Assembly (NCBI RefSeq): GCF_005863245.1 | Contig: NZ_VBUT01000003.1 | Span: forward strand, 310,001-374,000 | Origin: Nocardia cyriacigeorgica | GTDB taxonomy: Bacteria > Actinomycetota > Actinomycetes > Mycobacteriales > Mycobacteriaceae | Direction: 5' to 3' | Length of the DNA stretch: 64,000 nucleotides | Position numbers and translations under genes: made by a program | Part shown: one piece after another, positions 1-8,810 of the stretch | How positions within the stretch are numbered: position 1 is the first letter of the stretch | How the letters are laid out: every line of letters starts with the position of its first letter | The notes under the pieces: model-generated | What the model saw: only the letters and a program-made list of their open reading frames with translations | The model's database searches: none | Told to the model about the DNA's origin: nothing

Positions 1-651
1 ATCAGCACCTTCGACGACGGCAGCAGCGCGACCGGCGCCTTGCTGGCGGCCCTGTTCGGCGTGGGCGCGGCGCTGGTACTCGACGAATTCGCGTTGATCT
101 ACTACCTGCGCGATGTGTACTGGGAGGAACAGGGACGCACCTCGGTCGACGCGGTGTTCGTCGCGCTGGCCGTCACCGGACTGCTGCTGCTGGGCTTCCA
201 TCCGCTGTGGCTGCTCGACATCAACGATTTCCGCCACGACCCCAGCATCGCGGCCAGAGCGCTCGTGGTGGCGTTCGCGGTGGTGAACCTGATCCTGGCC
301 GCCATCGTGATCGCCAAGGGCAAGATCTGGACCGGGCTGTTCGGCATGTTCTTCTTGCCGTTGCTGGTCGTGGGCGCACTGCGGTTGAGCCGGCCGGGCG
401 CGCCGTGGGCCCGGTGGCGCTACGGCGACCGGCGCAGGCTGATGTACCGGGCCATCGTGCGGGAACGGCGCTATCGGCGTCCGGTGATCCGCGCCAAGAT
501 CTTCGTCCAGGACCTGGTGGCAGGCAAACCCGACGTCGAACACGTGCGCTCGGCCGCCGAGGCGGAACTCCAGCGCACCGTCGTCCCCGCGCCACCGGCG
601 CCGCACCGGCACCACGCGCTGTGGCCGCACGAGCACGACACACCGCGCTGA
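1..651 (+). CDS. Integral membrane protein, 5' end outside the window
   Basis: The frame is open from base 1, so the gene begins upstream and only its last 216 codons are seen. An internal TTG at 40 is not needed as a start. The visible part has about three to four hydrophobic segments (roughly 40-60, 160-190, 260-310 and 340-380 in bases), one ending in a conserved-looking DEFALIYY stretch. A basic cytoplasmic tail follows, rich in Arg and ending His/Pro-rich (APPAPHRHHALWPHEHD). I do not recognise the family. It precedes rplS in the same direction with a gap of nearly 190 bp, so it need not share a transcript. The His-rich tail could bind metal, but this is inference. Confidence 0.75.
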   Translation: MSTFDDGSSATGALLAALFGVGAALVLDEFALIYYLRDVYWEEQGRTSVDAVFVALAVTGLLLLGFHPLWLLDINDFRHDPSIAARALVVAFAVVNLILAAIVIAKGKIWTGLFGMFFLPLLVVGALRLSRPGAPWARWRYGDRRRLMYRAIVRERRYRRPVIRAKIFVQDLVAGKPDVEHVRSAAEAELQRTVVPAPPAPHRHHALWPHEHDTPR

Positions 652-838
652 ACGGGGCAGGTAGGGTGTAGTCCGGCCAGGGCGCACCGGCCGATTTCCG
701 ACCCGCCGCGCCCATCTGGCACAATGCACAGGTTGCCCTGGGTGATATCTGCCCCGGCGCACCCCTTATTCGGAGCATGAACCGGTAGAGCACGTGCCGC
801 CAGGTTCCTCTGTTCGCGCGAACTCCAGAAGGATGAAC

Positions 839-1180
839 ATGAACACCCTTGACTTCGTCGACGAGAAGTCGCTGCGCAGCGATGTCCCCGAGTTCCGGCC
901 CGGTGACACCCTCAATGTGCACGTGAAGGTCATCGAAGGCTCGAAGGAGCGCATCCAGGTCTTCAAGGGCGTCGTCATCCGGCGCCAGGGTGGCGGTATC
1001 CGCGAGACCTTCACCGTCCGCAAGGTGTCGTTCGGTGTCGGCGTGGAGCGCACTTTCCCGGTGCACAGCCCCAACATCGACCACATCGACGTGGTGACCC
1101 GTGGTGATGTCCGCCGCGCCAAGCTGTACTACCTGCGCGACCTGCGTGGCAAGGCCGCCAAGATCAAGGAAAAGCGCTGA
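839..1180 (+). CDS. rplS: 50S ribosomal protein L19
   Basis: L19 lies at the 30S-50S interface of the ribosome. The protein begins [19 protein letters not shown] and carries the family signature region ([12 protein letters not shown], then a [19 protein letters not shown] stretch), and at 113 residues it has the usual length. The ATG at 839 is chosen over the in-frame ATG at 833 because an AGAAGG Shine-Dalgarno at 827-832 touches 833 but sits 6 bases before 839. It is followed by lepB on the same strand, the order seen in M. tuberculosis. The upstream gap (652-838) presumably holds its promoter; a weak TTCCGA/CACAAT pair with 18-bp spacing lies at about 696-724, which I would not call firmly. 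Confidence 0.97.
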   Translation: MNTLDFVDEKSLRSDVPEFRPGDTLNVHVKVIEGSKERIQVFKGVVIRRQGGGIRETFTVRKVSFGVGVERTFPVHSPNIDHIDVVTRGDVRRAKLYYLRDLRGKAAKIKEKR

Positions 1181-1294
1181 GCTGCTGCTCCGCGCCGCTA
1201 CACCGGTCCAGCCCGGAGCGGTAGTAGCGCACAGAAATTCCCGGATAGCCCGGCACCGCACGCTTTCTCGCGGTGCCGGGCTAATCTGTTCGGC

Positions 1295-2092
1295 GTGGCA
1301 GACGAGAGTGGGCCGGTGACCGTGCCCGGTGCAGACGACGGGCAACCGCAGGGACGTCGCGCACGGCGCGACCGACGCGGACGCAAAGACAAGAAGCAGC
1401 GGCCCTTCTGGCAGGAACTGCCGATCCTGCTGGTCATCGCGGCCGTCATCGCCGCACTGATGGTGACCTTCGTCGGACGCCCGTACGTCATCCCGTCGCA
1501 ATCGATGGAACCCACCCTGCACGGCTGCGCCGGCTGCACCGGTGACCGCATCTACGTGCAGAAACTCAGCTACTACTGGGGTGAGCCGCAACCCGGCGAC
1601 GTCGTGGTGTTCGTCGGCCCCGATTCCTGGAACACCCACTACCGCTCCATCCGCTCGGACAACCCGGTGGTGCGCGGGGTGCAGAATTTCTTCTCCTTCT
1701 TCGGCCTCGTCCCGCCCGATGAGAACGACCTCGTCAAGCGCGTCATCGCGGTCGGCGGACAGACGGTCGAATGCTGCGATGCGCAAGGCCGGGTGATGGT
1801 CGACGGCAAACCGCTCGACGAGCCCTACGTCGAGGACGACTTCCCGTGGGTCCCCGGCGAGAAGAACGCCTCCTACCCGGTGGGGCGGGTGTTCGGCCCG
1901 GTCACCGTGCCCGAGGGGCACCTGTGGGTGATGGGCGACAACCGCAACGAATCCGCCGACTCCCGCGCCCACGTCGGCGACGAACTCCAGGGCACCGTCC
2001 CCGTGGACAACGTCCGCGGCAAGGCGGTGTTCAAGATCTGGCCGCCCGGGCGCATCGGCCCGGTCCGAGCACAGGATCCGCAAACCAACTGA
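1295..2092 (+). CDS. lepB: Type I signal peptidase LepB
   Basis: Membrane-bound serine protease that removes Sec and Tat signal peptides on the outer face of the cytoplasmic membrane. After a basic, disordered N terminus (residues 1-38) there is one transmembrane helix at about 42-60. The catalytic Ser70 follows in PSQSMEPTL, the general base Lys148 is in [12 protein letters not shown], and box E is [13 protein letters not shown] near the C terminus. Two Cys pairs (CAGC near 78-81 and CC near 165) are extracytoplasmic and could form disulfides. The start is a GTG at 1295, and the length of 265 residues is normal for actinobacteria. It lies between rplS and rnhB. Confidence 0.97.
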   Translation: MADESGPVTVPGADDGQPQGRRARRDRRGRKDKKQRPFWQELPILLVIAAVIAALMVTFVGRPYVIPSQSMEPTLHGCAGCTGDRIYVQKLSYYWGEPQPGDVVVFVGPDSWNTHYRSIRSDNPVVRGVQNFFSFFGLVPPDENDLVKRVIAVGGQTVECCDAQGRVMVDGKPLDEPYVEDDFPWVPGEKNASYPVGRVFGPVTVPEGHLWVMGDNRNESADSRAHVGDELQGTVPVDNVRGKAVFKIWPPGRIGPVRAQDPQTN

Positions 2093-2168
2093 TGGCTGTT
2101 CGCGCGATAATCGGTCTGTGGGCTGTGTGGACCGGTTCGACCTGCACGACTGGACGGCGGTGACGCCG

Positions 2169-2966
2169 ATGGCCCGAACTCAGCGTCGCCTGCCGAGCGT
2201 GGAGCGTGTCAGCTGGCCGCCACGGGTGGTCATGCGTAGGGCCGGTGGGCTACGCACCCTCGAGGCGGCCCTGAACCGCAGCGGTCTGGGCCCGGTCGCC
2301 GGCGTCGACGAGGCCGGACGCGGTCCGAGCGCGGGTCCGCTGGTGGTCGCGGCGTGCATGCTGTCGCCCAAGGCGCATGATGCGCTGGCCGGGCTCGACG
2401 ACTCGAAGAAACTCACCGAGGCGGCCCGCGAGGAGCTGTATCCGGTGATCACCCGGCTGGCGCTGGCCTGGCATGTGGTGGTCATCCCGGCCTGGGAGAT
2501 CGACGCGATCGGCATCCACGTCGCCAACCTCGAAGGGATGCGCCGCGCGGTCGCCGGGCTGGGGCGCACACCCGGCTATGTGCTCACCGACGGGTTCCGG
2601 GTGCCCGGCATCCCGGTGCCGTCGCTGCCGGTGGTCGGTGGCGACGCCACCGCGGCCTGCATCGCGGCGGCCAGCGTGCTCGCCAAGGTCACCCGCGACC
2701 GGATGATGGTCGAGCTGGATCAGCGGCTGCCCGGCTACGGTTTCGCGGCCCACAAGGGCTACAACACGCCCGAGCACAATGCCGCATTGCGGCAGCTCGG
2801 ACCGTGTGTCGAACACCGGCGTTCGTGGCGCAATGTGCGCGAGCACGAGCCCGCGGGGGCGGGCGGGAGGCCGGTGCGGCACGAGGTGGTGGTGTCCTCC
2901 GGTTCGGTCATCGTGGATCAGGTCACGTCCGACCGACTGGCTACCGAAGCGTTACATACGCGATGA
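2169..2966 (+). CDS. rnhB: Ribonuclease HII
   Basis: Cleaves the RNA strand of RNA-DNA hybrids and removes single ribonucleotides misincorporated in DNA. The signature [18 protein letters not shown] contains catalytic Asp47 and Glu48; further conserved blocks are [16 protein letters not shown] and [15 protein letters not shown], and the C-terminal HKGYNTPEH is typical. The [20 protein letters not shown] stretch before the core matches what I recall of mycobacterial RnhB, so the start must be upstream of ATG 2232. ATG 2169 has a GGCGG 8-14 bases upstream; GTG 2199 is an alternative. The C-terminal 40 residues beyond the catalytic core are Arg/Gly-rich and lineage-specific. Confidence 0.95.
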   Translation: MARTQRRLPSVERVSWPPRVVMRRAGGLRTLEAALNRSGLGPVAGVDEAGRGPSAGPLVVAACMLSPKAHDALAGLDDSKKLTEAAREELYPVITRLALAWHVVVIPAWEIDAIGIHVANLEGMRRAVAGLGRTPGYVLTDGFRVPGIPVPSLPVVGGDATAACIAAASVLAKVTRDRMMVELDQRLPGYGFAAHKGYNTPEHNAALRQLGPCVEHRRSWRNVREHEPAGAGGRPVRHEVVVSSGSVIVDQVTSDRLATEALHTR

Positions 2967-3009
2967 TGTCAGCACACGCAGTGCCGCGAGAAGGAGGACG
3001 TCCCACCCG

Positions 3010-3315
3010 ATGAGCGCCGAGGACCTCGAGAAGTACGAAACCGAGATGGAGTTGTCCCTGTACCGCGAGTACAAGGACATCGTCGGGCAGTTCTCGTACG
3101 TGGTGGAGACGGAGCGTCGCTTCTACCTGGCCAATTCCGTGGAATTGCGACCGCAGAACGCCGATGGCGAGGTGTATTTCGAGGTCCGGATGAGCGATGC
3201 CTGGGTCTGGGACATGTACCGGCCCGCCCGCTTCGTCAAGCACGTCCGGGTGATCACCTTCAAGGACGTCAATATCGAAGAGCTGGAGAAGCCGGACCTG
3301 CGGTTGCCGGAGTAG
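3010..3315 (+). CDS. DUF2469 family protein
   Basis: A 101-residue acidic protein (MSAEDLEKYETEMELSLYREYKD onward) of the actinobacterial DUF2469 family, which has no established function. Family membership is judged from the characteristic LYREYKD-VGQFSYVVETERRFYLAN region and from its fixed place between rnhB and yraN. A strong GAAGGAGG at 2990-2997 precedes the ATG by 12 bases. There is no signal peptide or membrane segment, so it should be cytoplasmic. The gap to rnhB is 43 bp, and the two are probably cotranscribed. Confidence 0.93.
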   Translation: MSAEDLEKYETEMELSLYREYKDIVGQFSYVVETERRFYLANSVELRPQNADGEVYFEVRMSDAWVWDMYRPARFVKHVRVITFKDVNIEELEKPDLRLPE

Positions 3316-3326
3316 CGCTGCCATAG

Positions 3327-3352
3327 TTATCCACAAGCCCGGGTTATCCCCA
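3327..3352 (+). promoter_or_regulatory. Two DnaA-box-like nonamers in direct repeat
   Basis: TTATCCACA at 3327-3335 matches the classical DnaA box exactly, and TTATCCCCA at 3344-3352 differs at one base. Their starts are 17 bp apart, in the 99-bp gap between the DUF2469 gene and yraN. This is far too few for an origin, so DnaA titration or transcription control by DnaA is the plausible reading, by inference only. Confidence 0.45.
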
Positions 3353-3414
3353 GGGTTTCTGTTTCCCCAGGTGAGCGGTCCGGCGCGGGACGGCCGGCAC
3401 CGCAAGCTGACCGG

Positions 3415-3771
3415 GTGGCACACAACTTGGCGCTCGGCGCACACGGGGAAGACCTGGCGGCACGATTCCTGGAAGCCGCGGGCATGGATATCGTCTGCCG
3501 GAACTGGCGATGCCGCTACGGCGAACTGGACCTGATCGCCCGCGAAGGCGACATCACCGCGTTCATCGAGGTGAAAACCAGAGCCGGGCTCGGGTTCGGC
3601 ACGCCCGCCGAAGCGGTGACCTTCACCAAACGGCAACGCATCCGCAGACTGGCGCTGCTGTGGCTGTCCGAACAGGACGGTCCCTGGCAGCGCATCCGCT
3701 TCGACGTGGTCTCGGTCCTGGTGTCCCGCGAGAGCGAACCGGTGATCGAACACCTGAAAGCGGTGTTCTGA
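3415..3771 (+). CDS. yraN: YraN/UPF0102 family nuclease-fold protein
   Basis: A 118-residue protein of the UPF0102 family, which has the PD-(D/E)xK endonuclease fold; its biological role is not settled. Visible are the family's GAHGEDLAARFLEAAGM start, the core YGELDLIAREGDITAFIEVKTR (Glu, Asp, Glu-x-Lys metal and catalytic positions) and the FDVVSVL block. GTG 3415 is the start. The stop codon TGA (3769-3771) overlaps the ATG of the next gene by one base, so the two are translationally coupled. The neighbouring comM-like and dprA genes suggest a DNA-processing group, as in other bacteria. Confidence 0.94.
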   Translation: MAHNLALGAHGEDLAARFLEAAGMDIVCRNWRCRYGELDLIAREGDITAFIEVKTRAGLGFGTPAEAVTFTKRQRIRRLALLWLSEQDGPWQRIRFDVVSVLVSRESEPVIEHLKAVF

Positions 3772-5279
3772 TGGCGCTGGGGCGGGCCTGTTCGGTCGCG
3801 GTGAGCGGCGTGGACGGGCAGCTGGTGGAGATCGAGGCCGACATCGGCCAGGGGCTGCCGTCGGTGCATCTGGTCGGGCTACCGGATACCTCGCTTCAGG
3901 AGTCTCGCGACCGGGTTCGCGCGGCGGTCGCCAACTCCGGTGAGAAATGGCCCGACGGACGGGTGATCCTCGCCCTATCGCCCGCAACGCTTCCGAAGGT
4001 CGGTTCGGTGTACGACCTGGCATTGGCCGCGGCCGTCATGGATGCCTCCGATGCCATCCCGTCCAAGAAGCTCGAACGCACCGTGCTGCTGGGCGAACTC
4101 GCCCTGGACGGGCGCATCCGGCGGGTGCGCGGCATCCTGCCCGCGGTGCTCGCCGCCAGGAAAGCGGGCTGTGCGACGGTCGTGGTCCCGGAAGCGGCCC
4201 TGGCGGAAGCCGGCCTGGTCGACGGTATCGAGGTGCTCGGAGCGGCGACGCTGCGCAGTGCGCTGGCCTGGCTGCGCGGCGAAGCCGATCTCACCGAACC
4301 CGATCGCGACCTGCCCGAGCAGCCGCGCGTCATCGGGGATCTCAGCGAGGTCGTCGGGCAGCACGAGGCGCGCTGGGCGCTGGAGGTGGCCGCGGCCGGC
4401 GGGCATCACATCCTGTTGACTGGGCCGCCGGGCATCGGCAAAACGATGCTGGCACAGCGCCTGCCGGGATTGCTGCCGCCGCTGTCGGAGGCCGAGGCGC
4501 TCGAGGTGACCGCGATCCATTCCGTCGCGGGCACACTGTCCGGCGACCATCCGCTGATCACGATGCCGCCGTTCGTCGCTCCCCACCACTCCACCTCCGC
4601 CACCGCGATGGTCGGCGGCGGGTCCGGCTCGGCTCGTCCCGGTGCCGTGAGCCGAGCCCACCGCGGGGTGCTGTTCCTCGACGAATGCGCCGAGATCGGC
4701 ACGAAGGTGCTCGAAGCCATGCGGACCCCGCTGGAAGAAGGCGAGGTGCGCATCGCCCGCCGCGATGGGGTCGCACGATATCCGGCGCGGTTTCAGCTGA
4801 TGCTGGCAGCGAACCCGTGTCCTTGTGCGCCGGCTCGTGACGTCGACTGCATCTGCGCGCCGCTGGCCCGGCGGCGGTACCTGGGCAAACTGTCCGGGCC
4901 GTTGATGGATCGAATCGATATCTGGGTGCAGATGTACGGGATGGCGGGCGGTACCTTCGGCGCCGAGGAATCCGAGAGCAGTGCCACGGTCCGCGAACGA
5001 GTGACCCTCGCGCGCCGGGCCGCCGCACACCGGTGGCGGGAATTCGGCTGGCTCACCAATGCCGAGGTCCCCGGACATGTGCTGCGGCAACGTTTTCGGC
5101 TACCGCCAGAGGTCACGGCGCCGGTCGAAGCCGGGTTGCGGATGGGCCGACTGTCGGCGCGCGGCGCGGACCGCGCGATCAGAGTGGCCTGGACGATCTG
5201 CGATCTACGTGGCGGGGAGGTGCCGAGTGCGCAGGATGTCATGCAGGCGTTGAACTTCCGGCAGCGGGGCGCGCAGTGA
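3771..5279 (+). CDS. comM: YifB/ComM-type Mg-chelatase-like AAA+ ATPase
   Basis: A 502-residue AAA+ protein of the ComM/YifB family. ComM is a helicase that promotes branch migration during integration of incoming DNA in transformable Gram-negatives; the actinobacterial member is assumed to act in recombination. The N-terminal Lon-substrate-like domain (about 1-170; VHLVGLPDTSLQESRDRVRAA) is followed by Walker A GPPGIGKTM near residue 220, Walker B VLFLDECAE near 300 and the C-terminal Mg_chelatase_C segment. A CPC-rich stretch (NPCPCAP and CICAP) sits in the linker, as usual in this family. ATG 3771 overlaps the yraN stop; its own stop overlaps the dprA GTG by four bases (GTGA). Confidence 0.95.
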   Translation: MALGRACSVAVSGVDGQLVEIEADIGQGLPSVHLVGLPDTSLQESRDRVRAAVANSGEKWPDGRVILALSPATLPKVGSVYDLALAAAVMDASDAIPSKKLERTVLLGELALDGRIRRVRGILPAVLAARKAGCATVVVPEAALAEAGLVDGIEVLGAATLRSALAWLRGEADLTEPDRDLPEQPRVIGDLSEVVGQHEARWALEVAAAGGHHILLTGPPGIGKTMLAQRLPGLLPPLSEAEALEVTAIHSVAGTLSGDHPLITMPPFVAPHHSTSATAMVGGGSGSARPGAVSRAHRGVLFLDECAEIGTKVLEAMRTPLEEGEVRIARRDGVARYPARFQLMLAANPCPCAPARDVDCICAPLARRRYLGKLSGPLMDRIDIWVQMYGMAGGTFGAEESESSATVRERVTLARRAAAHRWREFGWLTNAEVPGHVLRQRFRLPPEVTAPVEAGLRMGRLSARGADRAIRVAWTICDLRGGEVPSAQDVMQALNFRQRGAQ

Positions 5280-7009
5280 GCGCGGCAGGCTCCGGTGCGC
5301 ACAGCGACGAAGCATGCAGTGTGGTCGCGCCCTGCTCTCCGGCGTTCGGCCAGGAAGGTCTCGATAAGGCCGTCACTGCGGCCACGTCGTGTGCTGCGGT
5401 GGTCGGTCCGGATGGTGGTGATGAGGCCGGAGGTGCAGCCGCGCCGTGTGCTGCGGCGGTCGGTCCGGATGGTGGTGACGGGGCCGGAAATGCGGCCGCG
5501 CCGTGTTCTGTGGCGCTCCGTCCGGAAAGCGGCGACGAGGCCGGCGTGGAGATTACGCCGTGTACTGCGGCGGGTCGTGGTGATGGAGTCGGTGTTGTGG
5601 TTGCGCACGGTTCTGTGGCGCTCCGTCGAGAAAGCTGCGAAGGGGTCGGCGTGGCAGTTACGTCGTCATCTGAGGCCGTCGGTGTGGATGGTGGCAATGA
5701 GGCCGGTGGTGCCGTCATGGCGAGTTCTGTGGCGCCGGAGACATGCGACGGGGCCGGCGTGGCGGTTGCCTTGTGCTCGGTGGCCGATGACGTGGATGGT
5801 GGCGACGAGCCCGGCGTCGCGGGCACATCCTGCTATGCCGGGTTCGGCGCCGGAAGCCGCGACGAGGCCGAGCAACGGTTGCTGGCCTGGGTGTACCTGT
5901 CGCGCGTCGTGCTCGGCCCCTGCGCACCTTTGACGGCCTTGATCGATTCAGTGGGTGTGCTGGAAGCTGCCCGGGCCGTGCGGGAATGCCGCCTGCCGCA
6001 GGTGCTGCGGGCGGCGACGGAGACTCGGCGTGCGGTCGATGTGGCGGCCGAGGACATCGACCGTATCCGGCGGCTGGGCGGGCGGGTGGTGACGCCCGAG
6101 GACCCGGAGTGGCCGGCGTGGCGGTTACTGGGTCTTCGTCAGCTCGAACCCGGGCGCGACGCCGATGGGGCGGTGCCGCTGGTGCTGTGGGTCCGCGGGC
6201 CCCTATCTCTGCTCGGCGCCAGCGAACGAGCGCTGGCCGTGGTCGGCGCGCGGTGCAGTACCGGCTACGGCGATCGCGCGACGGGCGAGATCGCCGGCGA
6301 ACTCGCCGCCAAGGGCTGGACCATCGTCTCCGGCGCGGCCTTCGGTATCGATGCCATGGCCCACCGAGCCGCCCTCGCGGTCGGCGGGGCGACGATCGCG
6401 GTGCTCGCCTGCGGCGTGGACCGGCCGTATCCGGCCCAGCACGACCGGCTGATCGCCCAGATCGCCGAAACCGGGCTGGTGGTCAGCGAATATCCGCCCG
6501 GCACCGTCGCGCGCAAGCATCACTTCCTGGCCCGCAACCGGCTGGTGGCGTCGCTGGCCGACGGCGTACTGGTGGTCGAAGCCGGGCTGCGCAGCGGTGC
6601 GCGCAACACCGTCAAATGGGCTCGCCGCCTGGGGCGTCCGGCGCTGGCCGTGCCCGGCCCGATCACCTCGGCATCCTCGGTGGGCTGTCACCGGATGATC
6701 CGTGAGGGCGAGGCCCTGCTGGTCACGGGGCCCGAGGAGGTCATCGATGAGGCCGGACCTCTGCGTCTTTCGCTACCGACCACGCGAGCCACCGATCCGG
6801 GCGACGAACTCGCCGGCGACCAACAGCTGGTGTACGCCGCGCTACCGGCCGCCGGTTCACGCGTCCCGCACGAGCTGGCAACGTGCACCTCGCTGCCGGT
6901 GCACACGGTGCGAGCGGTGCTGGCCGAACTCGAGCTGGCGGGGCTGGTGGGGCTCGGGGGAGAGGGGTGGTATCGGGTCGGCTTCGAGCCGGGGCCGGGA
7001 GTCGGATGA
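5276..7009 (+). CDS. dprA: DNA-processing protein DprA with a 57-bp-repeat N-terminal extension
   Basis: DprA binds single-stranded DNA and loads RecA. The Rossmann-fold core is clear: VVGARCSTGYGDRA, IVSGAAFGIDAMAHRAAL, ACGVDRPYPAQH, SEYPPGTVARKHHFLARNRLVASLAD and GARNTVKWARRLGRPALAVPGPI. A winged-helix DML1-like domain ends the protein. GTG 5276 overlaps the comM stop and gives 577 residues. The first about 195 are an Ala/Gly/Asp/Val-rich, Cys-punctuated degenerate repeat found in no DprA I know; the normal N terminus begins at about residue 196 (DEAEQRLLAWVYLSRVV). No ATG or good ribosome site lies close to 5860, so either the repeat is translated or the real start is a rare codon further in. 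The core assignment is secure and the extension uncertain. Confidence 0.92.
   Translation: MSAAGSGAHSDEACSVVAPCSPAFGQEGLDKAVTAATSCAAVVGPDGGDEAGGAAAPCAAAVGPDGGDGAGNAAAPCSVALRPESGDEAGVEITPCTAAGRGDGVGVVVAHGSVALRRESCEGVGVAVTSSSEAVGVDGGNEAGGAVMASSVAPETCDGAGVAVALCSVADDVDGGDEPGVAGTSCYAGFGAGSRDEAEQRLLAWVYLSRVVLGPCAPLTALIDSVGVLEAARAVRECRLPQVLRAATETRRAVDVAAEDIDRIRRLGGRVVTPEDPEWPAWRLLGLRQLEPGRDADGAVPLVLWVRGPLSLLGASERALAVVGARCSTGYGDRATGEIAGELAAKGWTIVSGAAFGIDAMAHRAALAVGGATIAVLACGVDRPYPAQHDRLIAQIAETGLVVSEYPPGTVARKHHFLARNRLVASLADGVLVVEAGLRSGARNTVKWARRLGRPALAVPGPITSASSVGCHRMIREGEALLVTGPEEVIDEAGPLRLSLPTTRATDPGDELAGDQQLVYAALPAAGSRVPHELATCTSLPVHTVRAVLAELELAGLVGLGGEGWYRVGFEPGPGVG
5333..5860 (+). repeat. 57-bp tandem repeat inside the 5' part of dprA
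   Basis: Units start with a TGT/TGC codon at 5333, 5390, 5447, 5504 and 5561, exactly 57 bp apart, then continue degenerate with indels to about 5860. In the dprA frame each unit reads C-(S/A)-x-A-x-x-P-(D/E)-x-G-D-(E/G)-A-G-x-x-x-x-P (19 residues). Because 57 is a multiple of three, all frames stay open, and the +1 frame gives an Arg-rich repeat (PRRVLRRSVRMVV). Units 2 and 3 differ at only a few positions, while later ones have drifted. This looks like a coding minisatellite. Confidence 0.85.
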
Positions 7010-7420
7010 TCTGTCAGCGCTCGGCCCCACGAAGGTTGCTCGGCATCGCGGGCCAGGCGGTCTCCTGATGCGAGGTGTCGGCCGCGCGGTGAGTACAACG
7101 CCCTCACCGCGCACCTGGATATCGACTTCACCGCCACCTTTGACAAGGCGCTGGCCTCGTGCGCGACGACGCTTGTGTCGTATGCTGCCGCGCCGGAACC
7201 GACGATACGGTGGGCGCCAGCGGTTTCCGCTGTGCAGCGGAGCCGGGCATCGGCCCGATTCGTACTTTCGGCGCCGAAATGGTTTGCCGGGCAGCCCGCC
7301 GATCGGCGGCAGCGGTCAGGTGCCCGCGGGCAAGGCCAGTCCTGACGAATGCGGCGGTGTCCCCGGAGCCAAGGAACACCGCCACGAGATCGCTTGCCGG
7401 TACGAATCGGCGAGTCCGCC
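7010..7420. other. Intergenic stretch with a possible decayed reading frame
   Basis: No convincing gene. The dprA frame stays open past its stop from 7010 to the next stop near 7345 and includes a protein-like segment starting EYNALTAHLDIDFTATFDKAL at about 7091, but without a start codon or ribosome site. This may be a gene relic; other open frames here are Arg/Pro-rich and look like GC-driven artefacts. Confidence 0.4.
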
Positions 7421-7705
7421 TCACTCGATCCGGACCGAGGAACCGTATGTCTCGATATTCGTGCCGGGTTCCACCTCTTCGGTGATCCGGCCGTTGCAGC
7501 CGGCATTCATATAGACGACGGCCAGGCTGTCGGTTTCATTGCCAATGTGGAAACGGGTGGGCCGATCGTGGACCCGGATGCAGCCGGTGGGATTCTCATG
7601 CTCGGTGCCATTGATGACGAGGAATCCCTCGGCACCGGAGGCGGTCCCGGCCGCGGTGAGGATCAGTGTTCCTGCGACAGCACACACAGTTGCGATATGA
7701 CGCAC
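7421..7705 (-). CDS. Small secreted protein, unknown function
   Basis: A 94-residue protein with a clear signal peptide: hydrophobic residues 3-20 (HIATVCAVAGTLILTAAG) and a probable cleavage after ASG, leaving AEGFLVINGTEHENP as the mature N terminus. The mature part of about 70 residues has just two Cys (GCIR and GCNG), likely one disulfide. GTG 7705 is chosen because an AAAGGGA lies 7 bases upstream on the minus strand and the signal peptide starts right there; an upstream ATG (7795) would add 30 unlikely residues. It is divergent from xerC. No family is recognised; small secreted proteins of this shape are common in Nocardia. Confidence 0.75.
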   Translation of the reverse strand: MRHIATVCAVAGTLILTAAGTASGAEGFLVINGTEHENPTGCIRVHDRPTRFHIGNETDSLAVVYMNAGCNGRITEEVEPGTNIETYGSSVRIE

Positions 7706-7876
7706 GGGTAGTCCCTTTCTGTGAGCATCGGTGAATCGACTGATCGAACCGGGCAATCTTCGCAGTTCGGACGCCAGAGTTGTGGTAACTGGCACTCCGA
7801 GCAGGCAAAACGGGTTGTGAGCGGGGAGGCGGCGCGGCGACTTGCCAACAGCGGTGTGGCGGGTGACGGTGGACAG

Positions 7877-8800
7877 ATGGACGCGCTGCCCGAGGACCTG
7901 GAGGAATTGCTGGCCGAATACGGGCGGACGCTGCGGCTGGGAAGCAACCGCTCACCGCACACTGTGCGCGCCTATGTCGCCGACGCGCGGTCCTTGCTGA
8001 CGCATCTGGTGGCGCGCTCGCCGGATTCGTCGGTGCGGGAACTGGATCTGGCGTTATTGCGCTCCTGGCTCGCCGCACAGTCCGCCGCGGGTGCCGCCAG
8101 GACCACGATGGCGCGCCGCTCGTCGTCGGCCCGCACCTTCACCGCGTGGCTCACCAGGACCGGACGGTTGGGTGTCGACCCCGGACTGCGGCTCGGTTCG
8201 CCGAAAGCGCATCGCGTACTTCCGGCTGTCTTGGGCAAACAGCAGGCCGCCGCCGTGATGGACGCCGCGGAATCGGGTGCGCTACAGCGTGATCCGATGG
8301 CGCTGCGGGACCGGCTCATCGTCGAGCTGCTGTATTCGACCGGGATACGGGTCAGCGAACTCTGCGGGCTCGATATCGACGACGTGGACCGGGAACGCCG
8401 GCTGGTGCGGGTCCTGGGCAAAGGCAACAAAGAACGGTCTGCCCCCTTCGGCGCCCCGGCCGACGATGCGATCGGCAACTGGCTGCGTTTCGGCCGCCCG
8501 GATCTCGCCACCGCCGAATCCGGCCGCGCCCTCTTACTGGGCCGGCGCGGCCGCCGTCTCGACCCCCGCCAGGCCAGAACGGCGGTCCACGAGGTGATTT
8601 CGGCCATTCCCGGTGCACCCGACATGGCGCCGCACGGCCTGCGCCACACCGCCGCCACACACCTGCTCGAAGGCGGAGCCGATCTGCGCGTCGTCCAGGA
8701 ACTGCTCGGCCACGCCAGTATGGCTACCACACAGCTGTACACCCACGTCTCGGTCGAGCGGCTGAAAAAGGTGCACGACCAGGCGCATCCCCGCGCGTGA
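7877..8800 (+). CDS. xerC: Tyrosine recombinase XerC
   Basis: Site-specific recombinase that, with XerD, resolves chromosome dimers at dif near the replication terminus. It has an N-terminal SAM-like core-binding domain (about 1-105, [30 protein letters not shown]) and a C-terminal catalytic domain with Arg158 ([12 protein letters not shown]), the HGLRH box (His253, Arg256), His279 ([10 protein letters not shown]) and the nucleophile Tyr288 (TQLYTHV). ATG 7877 gives 307 residues, the usual XerC length; the frame is open 52 codons further upstream, but that part looks non-coding. Position after dprA is conserved in mycobacteria. The gene is chromosomal housekeeping, not a phage integrase: there is no att-like repeat or mobile cargo nearby. 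Confidence 0.94.
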   Translation: MDALPEDLEELLAEYGRTLRLGSNRSPHTVRAYVADARSLLTHLVARSPDSSVRELDLALLRSWLAAQSAAGAARTTMARRSSSARTFTAWLTRTGRLGVDPGLRLGSPKAHRVLPAVLGKQQAAAVMDAAESGALQRDPMALRDRLIVELLYSTGIRVSELCGLDIDDVDRERRLVRVLGKGNKERSAPFGAPADDAIGNWLRFGRPDLATAESGRALLLGRRGRRLDPRQARTAVHEVISAIPGAPDMAPHGLRHTAATHLLEGGADLRVVQELLGHASMATTQLYTHVSVERLKKVHDQAHPRA

Positions 8801-8810
8801 GAGGGCAGTC

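Noticed and set aside
221..2083. 620-codon minus-strand frame opposite rplS and lepB
   Set aside because: It mirrors two certain genes, has no ribosome site and shows Arg/His/Gly-rich composition typical of GC-driven antisense frames.
5295..5933. Alternative Arg-rich frame through the dprA repeat
   Set aside because: The 57-bp repeat keeps all frames open; only the dprA frame continues into a known protein and is coupled to comM.
7128..7424. 98-codon minus-strand ORF upstream of the small secreted protein region
   Set aside because: Arg/Ala/Thr-rich without motif; an antisense artefact in a gene-poor stretch.
7721..7876. N-terminal extension of XerC from ATG 7721
   Set aside because: The 52 extra residues look non-coding and XerC proteins start near [12 protein letters not shown]; the region is also the divergent promoter zone.
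7877..8800. Integrase of a mobile element
   Set aside because: Length, motifs and the dprA neighbourhood fit chromosomal XerC; no attachment repeats or cargo genes are visible.
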